64,000 bases of DNA, taken from contig CP136068.1 of the NCBI GenBank assembly GCA_032622095.1, positions 135,541,989 to 135,605,988 of the forward strand, given 5' to 3'. Positions 1-12,790 of this stretch are shown one piece after another. The notes beneath the pieces are model-generated. The model saw only the letters and a program-made list of their open reading frames with translations, ran no database searches and was not told where the DNA came from. The stretch comes from Siphonodentalium dalli (Eukaryota; Mollusca; Scaphopoda; Gadilida; Siphonodentaliidae). Both the position numbers and the translations under genes were made by a program. Positions within the stretch are counted from its first letter, which is position 1. Every line of letters begins with the position of its first letter.

Positions 1-2158
1 AACGTTCTCCATCAAGGTGAAGCTATTTGAACAGTGAGTATAATAAATTATATACTAGACAATATTAGCATATGTTTTATTCCGACTCCATAAACAATGA
101 CATATAGAGACCATGCACAGCTATGTAATTCTGTGATTTTCATAAGGAATTACACATATTCAGTGCATGTGCTATTACATACATTTTGTATCATGCATGG
201 CCAGACTTGGTGAAATCAGAGTAATTTACTGTACGTTTTCAATATACCACAAAATTATTATATCGGACACGTGACTATGATGTGACCTCATTAATATGAG
301 GTTTTGAGATTCTAAAGAGGAAGTTTTGGCACATTTTGAATTTTTGTTAGCCTAGCAAATATTCCAACAATTGACTCTTATAAAGAGCGTACATGTTTCC
401 GTTGCCAAGACGCGGTAGATAATTAAGAGCGTTATAAAATGGGAGCCTTTGTCATTTTTGATGTCTTATGGGTGTTTTTGTGGATTTCTGCGATGCCTGT
501 ATTATACAAATGAGGGTGTTCCCAAGTATTATATATCACTTTCTTTTGACTATATAGTAAGTGGATACTTGGCTTATGACAGTCTGGCTTATATAGTCTT
601 TATTCAGACAGAGCATCATTGAACTATCTGAACGTAAATTAGACAAACGCTCTTTATTTTTACCGTATCAGGGAAAAGGAAACAATAAACGCTCTTTATT
701 GTTCCACGCGCGCATGAGTAAACCAAATATTGTGTATAATGTTTCATACACTCAGGGGGGGGGGGGGGTGAAAAAACATTTCCCGACACGTATGTTGGGG
801 TGGGTGGGTGGTCAAAGCCACCAACAAGCAATTTTTTCCGCAACTAAAAAAAAAAAAATCCTGCTGTTTTTTTTAGTGTTTTGGCAATGAGTTGGGCTTT
901 AAAACCACTTTGAATGAGAGAAATATTGTAAATCTAACTGGTAAACTGACTGCAGGCAGTTATCGTGTTGTATTTTGTTGCAAATTTTGAAATCCAAGAT
1001 GGCCGCTGGCAGCCATGTTTTTTTGGCCGAATGACCTCAAAATGACTCATTCCTATTTACATGTCCATGTTAACATCCATGATAAATAGTATGCACAGAA
1101 ATTCATATACAGCTGTTTACAGTGAATTTCCCCCCGCAAATCTCTGTTTTAGTGTTAAAAGGGGGGTGGGTGTCAAAAAATGGTCGGAAAAAAACTGCCG
1201 AAAACGGAAAAAAATTTGGCAGTGGGGGTGGGTGGGTACAAAAAATGATCGAAAGGGAAAAAATGCCATACGTGCCTGAATTGTTTTCCGACCCCCCCCC
1301 CCCCCGATACACTCGCAAATTTACCATGCATTCTTTTGCAGGCATTTTTGTATAGAAACCTAGACATGCATGCATCGTACCAGAATCCAAATAAACAAAA
1401 ATGCATCTGTACTACAGCTAACTATAAACATGAGAAGTAAAAACTATCTGTAGTTCCACCTGCAGCGATGCTATCAAAATTTGCAAGTAAATAGCATGCA
1501 AGTTTCTCGCGAGAATCAATCATTCATGTATTTTAAGGCAATATGTTAGTAGCACCCATTTTTATACGCTCGTCCGTTTGTCCCTCCGTTCGCTTTTTTC
1601 GTTTCCGGATGATAACTTTTGTAATATAAGTCTGAAATGATTGGAATGAAATTGTGTATGTGGGTTTACTGGCACAAAATACAGGTTATTATAAGTTCGA
1701 ATGTGGTTTCCGATGGCCAATTTTCACCAAAGTTACGGCCATTTTTGCTGGAATTTGCACTAAATTTTCGTTTCCGGGTGATAACTTTATTAAGAATGAA
1801 CTGAATGGAAAGAAATTTGGTATGTGAGTTTTCTAGCAAACAGTACAGGTCAAGTTATAGCCCTTTGGTGAAATTACAACGGGCGTATTTTGCCACGCCC
1901 TAGCGATGCTCTTGTTTTTTTTTTACCTGAGTTATGGTCCTTGGCGACTCAGAATTTGCTGATTATCTTCGTTTCCTTTAAGTTTAGTTACCTAATTTTT
2001 TTCAAATTTGATATATGGACTATTCAGTTCTCACATGGAAATACAGAAGCTGGAACGAGCCATGTCCGTTTAATACACTGATATATGCAAAGTTTGTGAT
2101 TGAGTTAGATTTCGTATATAAACAAATTATTATGTCGCTTTTACAAGTAATGCATCAT
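1..2158. other. No gene seen; G/C homopolymers and low-order repeats
   Basis: Contains G and C runs (near 756-768 and 1291-1305) beside GGTGGGTGGG and TCCGACC stretches. Around 990-1080 there is a reverse-oriented fragment of the AAGATGGCCGC repeat seen at 29.6 and 40.8 kb. At 1560-1900 a diverged repeat has CTCGTCCGTTTGTCCCTCCG and two copies of TTTCGTTTCCGG plus TGATAACTTT. No ORF here resembles a protein. Confidence 0.6.
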
Positions 2159-3515
2159 TAAATCAAGAGAAAACTATAATCTTGAAATCGGCAGAAACAT
2201 GAAATTAAATGTGTGCTTTGGTGCCACAGGTATTCTTATTCTTCTGATATAATAGGAATTTCTTTCAAATTGAGGCGCCCGTAATTTTGACTAAGTGTAT
2301 CTTCTACTCACAAAGCCATCATAAGGGGCAAATGGGTGATATAAAACTATGATGGTAGTTCATTGAGCGGCATCTTTATGATATCAGTACACCGAGAGTG
2401 ATGGACTATAATATGATGTAAGAGAGATTAGGGATAGCGAAGGTGTGAGGAACATCTTGCTGACCATAAAATCACTAATGTCGATGGTCAATATCGGGGT
2501 ATGTAACGCATGGCGCACCCTTGTATGCGATTTATTGACCGAGACATCTAGAAAAGCTTAAAATGAAATAAAAAGTCCATCACTCTCAGCTTGGAAGTTG
2601 TCCGAAAGTGCGCAAGTTGATGTGGTGTGATTCACACGCAGTCGACCAGAAGTTCATATCAGGACACACGAAGAACTTTCAACAACATTTCAAAAACTAT
2701 ATATGTTTCACAATCGAAATGACATGGCTCATTCGAGCTTCCAAATTTTGTCTACGGAATTTGGAAGGCTGTATAAGATAAGTGACAAATATATACACAC
2801 AAAATATTGATATTCCTGCTTCATATTTGCTCTGAAAAATACATAGCATGGTCACAGCCATTATCCGAGACATCAAGAAAAGCTTTAAATGAAATAAAAA
2901 GTCAATAACACTCAACTTGGAAGTTGTCTGAAAGTGCGCAAGTTGATGTGGTGTGATTCACACGCAATCGACCAGAAGTTCATATCAGGACACACGAAGA
3001 ACTTTCAACAACATTTCAAAAATTAATTTGTTTCACAACCGAAATGACAGGCTCATATACGAGCTTCAAAATTATGTCTACATAATATGGAAGGCGGTAT
3101 AAGATAAGTGACAAATATATACACACGAAATATTTATATTCCTGCTTCATATTTGGTCTGAAAAATACTTAGCATGGTCAATGGTCACAGCCATTTTCCA
3201 GCAGTTTTCAATTATTTTTCGCACAGAAGTGAAATAAACGCTCTTTATTTATTCCATATCAGGAATCGACTAACACGGAACGCTCTTTTCTGTTCTATGC
3301 CGTGCACATGGCTGTTAATTGTTTGTTTGAGACACAAGCATGCATCGTCTTCAAAGTTTAATTTGCTATGACTTCCATGCGTCTTTCTGTGACAAATACT
3401 GCCCATATAAAGGTATAATTCAAGTATTTGTAGACCTTTTTCGATACCGGGAAAAATTTAAAAGCGGATATTATCAGCTGTATGTGTTGGAGCGCAAATC
3501 GCCATGTGGCTTTAA

Positions 3516-3651
3516 ATAAGGATTAACTGTCATGTGGACTGTTTTTATGGAGATGTAACGGTGAGGTAAGTGGACATACCATACAAGTTATGTCCACTTA
3601 CCTCACCGTTACATCTCCATAAAAATAGTCCACATGACAGTTAATCCTTAT
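3516..3651. repeat. Near-perfect palindrome, about 62-base arms
   Basis: The left arm from ATAAGGATTAACTGTC to GTGGACATA is repeated inverted from TATGTCCAC to GACAGTTAATCCTTAT, separated by about 10 bases, with one G/T-type mismatch seen (GTTTTTATGG against CCATAAAAATAG). It sits immediately after the GGCTTTAA where the 530-bp element starts in the sister units. Confidence 0.9.
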
Positions 3652-5015
3652 ATTTATATACATTTAGCGAAAAAGCCACTTTTGTAAATATATTTAAATC
3701 GAAAAGTGTATCGTGACAAGATCAGCCCAAAATACCCAATAGCACCCTTGGCAAAAGTTAATAGGAACAATTTCTCTTCATGTTGAAACCCGATGATGTA
3801 TTAAGTCAATCCTGCGCGAGTCAAAATGCGCCCAAAGCATTACGCGTTCGTCTTTCCAAACCTAATGACGTATCGATGGTGTTATTAGCTTGGTGTTATT
3901 AGGCGTTGCACATTCACCGAGAAATAACTGCAACTAGCCACGTGGGCGCCGACCAATCAGAATGCTGGATTTAGTGATGACAACACTTAGTGTGTAAATA
4001 TATCAAGATAAAACGATAATCTTGAAATTGGAAGAAAAATGAAATTAAATGTGTGCTTTGGTGCCATAGGTATGCCTATTTCTTATTTTTCTGATATAGT
4101 TGGAATTTCTTTTACATATAGAGGCGCCCGTAATTTTGGCTAAGTGTATTTTCTATTCACGAAGCCAACATTATGTGGAAATGGGTGATATAAAACTATG
4201 ATGGTAGTTCATTGAGCGGCATCTTTATGTTATCAGTACACCGAGAGTGATGGACTATAATATGATGTAAGAGAGATTAGGGATAGCGAAGGTGTGAGGA
4301 ACATCTTGCTGACCATAAAATCACTAATGTCGATGGTCAATATCAGGGTATGTAACGCATGGCGCACCTTGTATGCGATTTATTGACCGAGACATCTAGA
4401 AAAGCTTAAAACGAAATAAAAAGTCCATCACACTCAGCTTGGAAGTTGTCCGAAAGTGCGAACGTTGATGTGGTGTGATTCACACGCAATCGACCAGAAG
4501 TTCATATCAGGACACACCAAGAACTTTCAACAACATTTCAAAAACTATATATGTTTCACAATCGAAATGACATGCTCATTCGAGCTTCCAAATTTTGTCT
4601 ACGGAATTTTGAAGGCGGTATAAGATAAGTGACAAATATATATACACAAAATATTTATATTCCTGCTTCATATTTGCTCTGAAAAATACTTAGCATGGTC
4701 ACAGCCATTTTCCAGCAGTTTTCATTTTTTTCGCACATAAGTGAAATAAACGCTCTTTATTTATTCCATATCAGGAATAGACTAACACAGAACGCTCTTT
4801 TCTGTTGCACGGCGTGCACGTGGTGGTTGTTTGTTTGAGACACACCTTTTTCAAAGTTGAATTATTTATGACTTCAGTGCCTATTTTGGGACAAATAATA
4901 ATGTCCGTAGAAAAGTATAATTCATGTATTTGTATACCTGTTTCTATACCGGGAAAAAATCAAAAGGAATATTATTATGTGTATATTTTGGAGCGCAAAC
5001 CGCCTGTGTGTGGCT

Positions 5016-5549
5016 TTAAAGATACGGGGGGGGGGGCGTTTGTGGTGGATATATATGCTGTTAAAATATTCACCTCCGTCAAAAACCGCCATAAACAGAA
5101 ATAATAGTACAATATAGACATACTTGGTTCTTATACCAATCAGAAATACGACATAACAGTATGTTATTGTCAAATGTTTTCCCTTTGTTATGTAAACAAA
5201 AGCAAAAAACGTTACATTTCCTGGCTTTTGTTTAGATCCGGTAAACACAAAGAGCGTTATTTGTTACTGTTTTCCTGATATGGAAATAATAAAGAGCGTT
5301 TATATCATTTATGTGTGATTAACCAATAGAATTTCGCTGTGTTGTGTAAACAGAAGAAAACCTTCTGTAACACGAGCAGGCTCTTGTTTACGTACACCAT
5401 CGTACGTCTTGACGACAATATACTATATATTTACCCGCTGATTATGTTTGGCATATGAACAAAACTATATATATTTTAATATTCCTTCTGTTTGTGGCGA
5501 TTTGAACCAATATGAATATTTCTGCAACGAACGCCGCCCGTGCTATTAA
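5016..5549. mobile_element. TTAA-flanked non-autonomous element, copy 1 of 4
   Basis: Bounded by TTAA with terminal repeats TTAAAGATACGGG.. and ..CGCCGCCCGTGCTATTAA. Internal motifs TAAAGAGCGTTTATATCATT and AACAGAAGAAAACCTTCTG recur in the other copies. TTAA targets are typical of piggyBac and Kolobok-type DNA transposons (established knowledge). No transposase is present. Confidence 0.75.
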
Positions 5550-6533
5550 TTCAAGATAAAACGATAATCTTAAAATCGGAAGAAAAATGAAATTAAATGT
5601 GTGCTTTGGTGCCACAGGTATTTCTTATTCTTCTGATATAATAGGAATTTCTTTCACATAGATGTATTTTCTATTCACGAGGCCATCATACGGTGAAAAT
5701 GGGTAATATAAAACTATGATGGTAGTTCATTTGGCGGCATCTTTATGATATCAGTACACCGAGAGTGATGGACTATAATATGATGTAAGAGAGATTAGGG
5801 ATAGCGAAGGTGTGAGGAACATCTTGCTGACCATACAACTACTAATGTCCATGGTCAATATCGGGGTATGTAACGCATGACGCACCTTGTATGCGATTTA
5901 TTGACCGAGACATCTAGAAAAGCTTAAAACGAAATAAAAAGTCCATCACACTCAGCTTGGAAGTTGTCCGAAAGTGCGAAAGTTGATGTGGTGTGATTCA
6001 CACGCAATCGACCAGAAGTTCATATCAGGACACACCAAGAACTTTCAACAACATTTCAAAAACTAATTTGTTTCACAATCGAAATGACATGGCTCATTCG
6101 AGCTTCAAAATTATGTCTACATAATTTGGAAGGCGGTATAGGATACGTGATATATTACACGAAATATTGATATTCCTGCTTCATATTTGCTCTGAAAAAT
6201 ACTTAGCATGGTCACAGCCATTTTCCAGCAGTTTTCATTTTTTTCGCACAGAAGTGAAATAAACGCTCTTTATTTATTCCATATCAGGAATAGACTAACA
6301 CGGAACGCTCTTTTCTGTTCCACGGCGTGCACATGGTGGTTGTTTGTTTGAGACACAATCACCGTGTTCAAAATTTTATTATTTATGACTTCAATGCGTC
6401 TTTTTGGGACAAATAATAATGTCCGTAGAAAGGTATAATTCATGTATTTGTAGACCTGTTTCGATACCGGGGAAAATTCAAAAGGAATATTATTAGGTGT
6501 ATATTTTGGAGCGCAAGCCGCCTGTGTGTGGCT

Positions 6534-7064
6534 TTAACGATACGGGGGGGGGGTTGATGGTGGGTATGCTGTTAAAATATTCGCCTCGGTCAAAAATCGC
6601 CATAAACAGAAATAATAGTAAAATATAGACATACCTTGTTCTTATACCAATCAGAAATATGGCATAAACTGTATGTTATTGTCAAATGTTTTTCCTTTGT
6701 TATGTAAACAAAAGCGAAAAAACGTTACATTTCCTGGCGTTTGTTTAGATCCGGATATGGTAAACATAAAGAGCGTTATTTGTTACTATTTTCCCGATAT
6801 GGAAATAATAAAGAGCGTTTATATCATTTATGTTTGATTAACGAATAGAATTTCGCTGTGTTATGTAAACAGAAGCAAAACTTCTGTAACACGAGCAGGC
6901 TCTTGTTTACGTACACCACCGTACGTCATGACGACAATATACTATTTACCCGCTGATTATGTTTGGCATATGAACAAAACTATATATATTTTAATATTAC
7001 TTCTGTTGGTGGCGATTTGAACCATTATGAATATTTCTGCAACGAACGCCGCCCGTGCCTTTAA
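6534..7064. mobile_element. TTAA-flanked non-autonomous element, copy 2 of 4
   Basis: Same family as 5016-5549, with ends TTAACGATACGGG and CGCCGCCCGTGCCTTTAA. It occupies the equivalent place in the next tandem unit, so it was probably copied with the unit. Confidence 0.75.
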
Positions 7065-7599
7065 ATCAAGATAAAACGATAATCTTAAAATCGGAAGAAA
7101 AATGAAATTAAATGTGTGCTTTGGTACGGTACTGCCACAAGTATTTCTTATTCTGATATAATAGGAATTTCTTTCATATTGAGGCGCCCGTAATTTTGGC
7201 TATATAAGTGTATCTTCTATTCACGAAGCCATCATACGATGCAAATTGGTCGTATAAAACTATGATGGTAGTTCATTGAGCGGCATCTTTAAGATATCAG
7301 TACACTGAGAGTGATCGACTATAATATGATGTAAGAGAGATTAGGGATAGCGAAGGTGTGAGGAACATCTTGCTGACCATAAAATCACTAATGTCGATGG
7401 TCAATACCGGGGTATGTAACGCATGGCGCATCTTGTATGCGATTTATTGACCGAGATATCTAGAAAGCTTAAAATGAAATAAAAAGTCCATCACACTCAG
7501 CTTGGAAGTTCTCCGAAAGTGCGCAAGTTGATGTGGTGTGATTCACACGCAGTCGACCAGAAGTTCATATCGGGACAAACGAACTTTCAAAAACTTAAA

Positions 7600-8000
7600 A
7601 TTAAATGGTTATTTCTATTTTGTAGATATAAAAGGTATATTTCTTGCCATATATGTGGCGCACAGAACGGCACTTTATGCCCCCTTGGCGAAGGACACAA
7701 TGGCCAGATGTCCCGGCCCCTGCTCTGGTACTCCTGAGTATTGGAACTGAAGGACGAGAGAGTCTGACTATGCTTCAACACCGACGCCATTCGGACGTCC
7801 GACATTAAGACACGATTCCCCGAGGAGTTCTCGGACCAAAGCCAAACTCTCACGCTCGCCTAGACCGGAAGTACGCTCGGTCTTTACCTGACCAGGTATA
7901 ACTACACGCGCGCGATTCGCACGCAATCACCTCGAGATTGGCATTCATATATACCATGTATTGTGGTTCCAACAATACACATTTAATTCAGAAAATCTGA
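7600..8000. other. No gene seen; unique GC-richer patch
   Basis: A short ORF ending near 7740 contains CHICGAQNGTLCPLGEGHNG. The spacing does not match a known zinc knuckle and the frame closes quickly. The patch 7660-7890 is GC-richer than its surroundings and may be a fragment of an LTR or another insertion. I cannot identify it. Confidence 0.4.
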
Positions 8001-9250
8001 TGAATGAGGCTGCGAAATATGACCGGTGTGTGGACTACATACGCTAGTCTATTCATTGCTGCCACATGCGGATACTATAGCCTTCACAAAGAGCTCTATC
8101 CGTGCATGGTTATATACGCAGGTCCATGGCACAACAGACCCCCACCCCAAAGACATTGGCCTAACACATTTTATATTATTTTTTATAATTGTTAAAGAAT
8201 GTAAGAACAAATGAAAAAATATGATATAACAATGTGAAGAATGTAAAAAATAATGATAAAAATGATAAAAAATTGTTAAAGAATGTAAGCAAAAATAGTT
8301 AAAACAAATACTAAATTTTGTTAAAGAATGTAAGAAAAATTCATAAAAAATTGTTAGGCTCGACGCGCATATATAAGAGAATGCATTGGCACAGGGTCTT
8401 TAATACTCACGTCATGAATGAGGCTGCGAAATATGACCGGTGTGTGGACTGCATACGCTAGTCTGCTCATTGCTGCCATATGCGGATACTATAGCATTTA
8501 CAAAGAGCTTTATCCGTGCATGGTTATATACGCAGGTCCATGGCACAACAGACCCCCACCCCAAAGACATTGGCCTAACACATTTTATATTATTTTTTAT
8601 AATTGTTAAAGAATGTAAGAACAAATGAAAAAATATGATATAACAATGTGAAGAATGTAAAAAATAATGATAAAAATGATAAAAAATTGTTAAAGAATGT
8701 AAGCAAAAATAGTTAAAACAAATAATAAATTTTGTTAAAGAATGTAAGAAAAATTCATAAAAAATGATAAAAAATTGTTAGGCTCGACGCGCATATATAA
8801 GAGAATGCATTGGCACGGGGTCTTTAATACTCACGTCATGAATGAGGCTGCGAAATATGACCGGTGTGTGGACTGCATACGCTAGTCTGCTCATTGCTGC
8901 CATATGCGGATACTATAGCATTTACAAAGAGCTCTATCCGTGAATGGTTATGTACGCAGGTCCATGGCACAACAGACCCCCATCCCAAAGACATTGGCCT
9001 AACACATGTTATATTATTTTGTATAATTGTTAAAGAATGTAAGAAAAAATTTAAAAAATTGTTACAAATTATAAGAAATAATGATAAAAATGAAAAAATT
9101 GTTTTAAAAAAATGATAAAAATTGTTAAAGATTGTAAGAAAAAATCATAAAAAAATTATAAAAAATTGTTCGGCCAATGTATTCTCTTATATATGCGACG
9201 AGACCTATGGTCGACTCCCATATATAAGAGAATGCATTGGTACAGTGTCT
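8001..9250. repeat. Three tandem copies of a unit of about 414-424 bp
   Basis: Copies start near ATGAGGCTGCG at 8004, 8418 and 8842. Each has a block ending in CCAAAGACATTGG, then an A/T-rich stretch with GTTAAAGAATGTAAG motifs. The first two then end in half of the TATATAAGAGAATGCATTGG hairpin. The third ends with a full hairpin at about 9173-9244, followed by GCTCCCGCCATGGAAGGGTTA, the usual 3' end of the TTAA hairpin elements. The array is therefore an expanded derivative of that family. Confidence 0.82.
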
Positions 9251-12084
9251 TTAATATTGCGCCAGCGCAGCTCCCGCCATGGAAGGGTTACTTTGTTGCT
9301 AGTGATATGTAAAGTTGATGTGGAACACGCCGTTGAGGTGTTCCGAACCGAATATCAAATTCCGTGATTGTGTACGACGGTACTACGGCCTTGGAGTGCA
9401 TGGTAAGAGAAGCGTGGTTAAATTTAAATTGGTGGTGGTGAGCGGTTCCACCTAAAACAAAACCCCCACACCCACCACCCACCATACATGTAAATGTACA
9501 CGAACTTCACTTTTGAAACATTCATTTGTTCGAATATGCAAAGTAATCGGTGGATCGTATTGTCGACACAGATTTGCCATGTTTTATACTCTTGGGTGAA
9601 GCATATACCGTCTCTCTCCCCTCTCCCCTCTCTCCCTTTCTGTCACTCTCTCTCTCAATTTCTGTCACTCTCTCTCCCTTTCTGTCACTCTCTCCCTTTC
9701 TGTCACCCTCTCTCTCCCTTTCTGTCACACATACTCTCTCTTTCTCTCCCTATCTCTCTTCCAAGTACACGTTATATGCGTTAATTTCAACCCTCTCTGA
9801 ACGTCACCAGAACACAATCTACATATCTTTTAACAATGGAGACATGCATGACATTGGTTCAGACACATATTGCATATATGCTCACGATGTTTCAGTCCAA
9901 ATATACACAGGCAACCTTTTGCGGCACTGACAAATGAACAACACCAAATTGGACCGAAAATATGACTCAAACAATATGTATAGACATTGAAGAAATTAAT
10001 ATTTCTTCTAGAAGTATATATTTCTAACGACTTGCTTTTATTGGCATATTGGTTTCAACAGCAAATTTTAATTGTCAGTTCGAACTCTGAATGGTGGCGT
10101 GTCACAGTATACACATCATCGCACGACATGAAGAAATTTATCAATGGGATCTTCTGTATCGCTTTGCACCGAATGCAAGCCTAACAGATATACATCACGA
10201 ATGAACCGGACACAACACAAAAAAGACCCCAGAAACATTCGAACGACCCTATATTCACGACATAATGGATCCACAAGACTATCACGCTATAGAGTGTAAC
10301 ATTAGTGTATGGCTATTTATTCCGAATTCATTCATAAAAATGTCGACAGAAGGATCGAATGTAGCGAATGAGTCATAGCGTTATTCTCCGTTTTTGGGTG
10401 CATTCGAGGTCCTTTTTTTTGTTAAGCGATAAATACTGTCAATTTAAGCTTTGTATACTTTTATAATATCTCGGTCACATTGTTTTGCTTCTTATATATG
10501 CACAGATGCACTAACAGTATATATCACTCACAGTAAAGGTTACAGTGAAGTAATTCGATTGGTAGCGCCCTCCAACGTATTTTGGGATTTTGGGACAAGA
10601 TGCAGGGGAGAATTATACAAATTATGGGCCCTGGTTAGTTAATGACAGGTTTGATGTTTAAACATATAAAATACATACACTCACTCCTCTTGACATTTCA
10701 GACGCCAAACAAAACATTGGCACATTGTAAAGCACGTGATTCCTAGTTTCAATTCATTTTTGGTGTGAGATAAACAATGTCAATATTGTTTTTCATGCAG
10801 TTCTAGATTATAAATCCGAAATTTAAAGGTACATTCCATGCCCGACGATATTATTTTTGCATGCAGAAACTGCGCAGATACCGATACTGGTGATCATGTA
10901 CTCATCAATCCGTGGACACTCAGGGCTGCAGGCCATTATTTGTTAACAATGAGGCCTATGGACATAATTACTTCAATGTAACTTAAACACAGGTTGTGAT
11001 GCAAAATCGAGTAATCTCGCTGCATTCGGTTTGGTTTTTGTTTTGTTACTTTACTTTAAACATATTTTAATGTATCTAGAAAAATATACATAGGGATCAG
11101 GGCACAAGTTACAAAACGTACAAACTTGCCCCTCTCCTGATACAATCATGGAACATACATAAAAATAGATAGCAGATATAACACAAAGTGTGTATAAAGT
11201 ATAGTGCAGAGTGTGTGTGCTGCGGATGTTGGGTTTTAATCTGTATTCCAATCTCTGTTATGAAGAAAAGCCTAGAATTCAGTGAGTTTGAAAGATGAAT
11301 GGGGAGATTACTATGTTATCATACATGGATTTGTTCAAAACGCTTTGTCTTAGCTATAAAAGATTGAGTAATGCGAAAAAGAGTAGTGCCTCTAATGATT
11401 GAAAGCCATTAATACTTAGATTTCGATAAAAGTCAATTCTCTGATCTATAAATAAAAGGCATAGTATACATGAAAATAGTGATTGGTGTCTTCAATGTCT
11501 AAGTTACAGGGGGATATAGGCGAATCGGATATGTGATTATCAAACATATCCGAACGGAGATCACTACAATGATTCCTCATTTTACAGTGTATTGTATTAA
11601 TTTCCCTTTTTCTGTATAAAAATAAGAGGGTTTTTTTGTTATTGGGTCTATAATCCCTAAATTGGCTTTGAAATCTGAAATGGAGGTTGCATTGATTATA
11701 TACACAGGTGTTTGTTTGTTTGAACGGTTTGGTTTGATTGTGCCAGCATATTCTTCTAGATAATAAGCTCAATGTGAACCTATTTTGAGATGGAAATAGG
11801 CTCAATAGTCAATATGAACGTATTTCGAAACGAAATAAGCCCAATATGGCAATATTAGACCAATAGTTATATACAAGCCTTTTTACCGTGGTAATGTGTT
11901 TTCACTGGGGCCCGAGCCATTCAACGGAATAACTTGTGTAAGTTCACTATGCGCTTATTTCATAGTCAAATTAATAAGTCAAAAATGAACCTATGTGAAT
12001 ATTTACGTTCAGTATGAACCTATTTGCACGATGATATGTTGGCAGGGCATATCACGGCGTGTGGAATCGTTTCGCCGTATATAG
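9251..12084. other. No gene seen; contains a CT microsatellite and diverged repeats
   Basis: Apart from the CT tract at 9608-9757, this stretch is AT-rich with TATATATA islands. From about 11750 it holds diverged copies of a motif AATATGAACCTATTT, which recurs at 13480-13760. The ORFs are short with no recognisable motif. Confidence 0.55.
9608..9757. repeat. CT-rich microsatellite (CTCTCTCCCTTTCTGTCA)n
   Basis: Imperfect tandem CTCTCTCTCCCTTTCTGTCA units, giving Ser/Leu/Pro-rich ORFs on plus and Arg/Glu-rich ORFs on minus, which are artefacts of the repeat. Confidence 0.9.
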
Positions 12085-12790
12085 AAATTCCGACAATGGC
12101 TGCGGACACACGTGCCACAGTAGCTATGGCATAGTAGGTGTGACAATTTATTATGGCGGAGTTTGGTGACAATTGGTCGTCACAATTAATATGCCATAGC
12201 TAGCCATGTCGCCCGTTGCATGTTCGCACAATGAGTCTTCCAAAGAGCGTTGTGATCAGCCTTTTTCTTGTTTTGGTCCTTTTGTATATTGTTCGCTTTG
12301 TTTATTCCAGATACTTCTTTCAGTTGCATTTCCCCCAAAAGTTCCGACACAGCTTCATTGGCCCACATGATAATGTTAGCGGAATTATGTTTAGAATTAA
12401 ACGTCGCAAAATTAAAAACGCAATTGGGGAACTGTCTTAATAGGAATGAAATTAATATAAGTAGTGAGAGCATATCAATAAAATACTATACGTGCATAAT
12501 ATGTGAGGGAATGAGGGTCAAACACAATTCTGGACGATCGATCGTGCAATTATATATATCGTAGAGAATACAATGTAACAAAACGTAATGAGCAGAGATT
12601 AACCTTGGTGAAACGCAATGGGTTAATTGGTTCAGTCAACTCAATGTGCGGAAATTCAGCGGGCAACAAGGCTCGCTATGGCACAGAATTATTGTCACAC
12701 AATTGGCACCAAACTCCACCATAATAAATTGTTACACCTAATATGCCATCGCTACTGTGATACGTGTGTCCGTAGCCAATATCCTGAATG
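12085..12790. mobile_element. Element with long imperfect terminal inverted repeats
   Basis: About 135 bases at 12085-12222 (GGCTGCGGACACACGTGCCA ... ATGCCATAGCTAGCC) recur inverted and diverged at about 12650-12790 (GGCTCGCTATGGC ... ACGTGTGTCCGTAGCC), with about 430 bases between. This is the structure of a non-autonomous DNA transposon or a foldback element. Overlapping ORFs on both strands in the middle have no recognisable domain. Confidence 0.7.

Larger units (their letters stand above)
2159..7600. repeat. Tandem array of about 1.5-kb repeat units (about 3.3 copies)
   Basis: Units start with TCAAGATAAAACGATAATCTT or a close variant near 2159, 4003, 5551 and 7065; spacings are about 1844, 1548 and 1514. 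Each full unit contains GAGAGTGATGGACTATAATA, GGAAGTTGTCCGAAAGTGCG and several AAACGCTCTTTAT motifs in both orientations. The fourth copy is truncated near 7600. Partial copies of the same unit occur at 18545-18925 next to the assembly gap. No coding potential is evident. Units 2 and 3 carry a TTAA-flanked element; unit 1 carries an unrelated palindrome at the same site. Confidence 0.85.

Noticed and set aside
7519-7750. Cys/His motif CHICGAQNGTLCPLGEGHNG as a retroviral-type zinc knuckle
   Set aside because: Spacing does not fit CX2CX4HX4C and no gag/pol frame is nearby.
8004-8609. Conserved 63-codon ORF in the 8-kb tandem repeat as a small gene
   Set aside because: Conservation among copies reflects tandem duplication of the unit, not selection. 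No start context or homologue is recognised.
9494-9930. Ser/Leu/Pro-rich membrane-like ORFs
   Set aside because: They are translations of the CT microsatellite at 9608-9757.
12186-12564. Overlapping ORFs on both strands between the inverted repeats at 12 kb
   Set aside because: Antisense frames of the same segment, no domain, no splice context; likely chance within a non-autonomous element.
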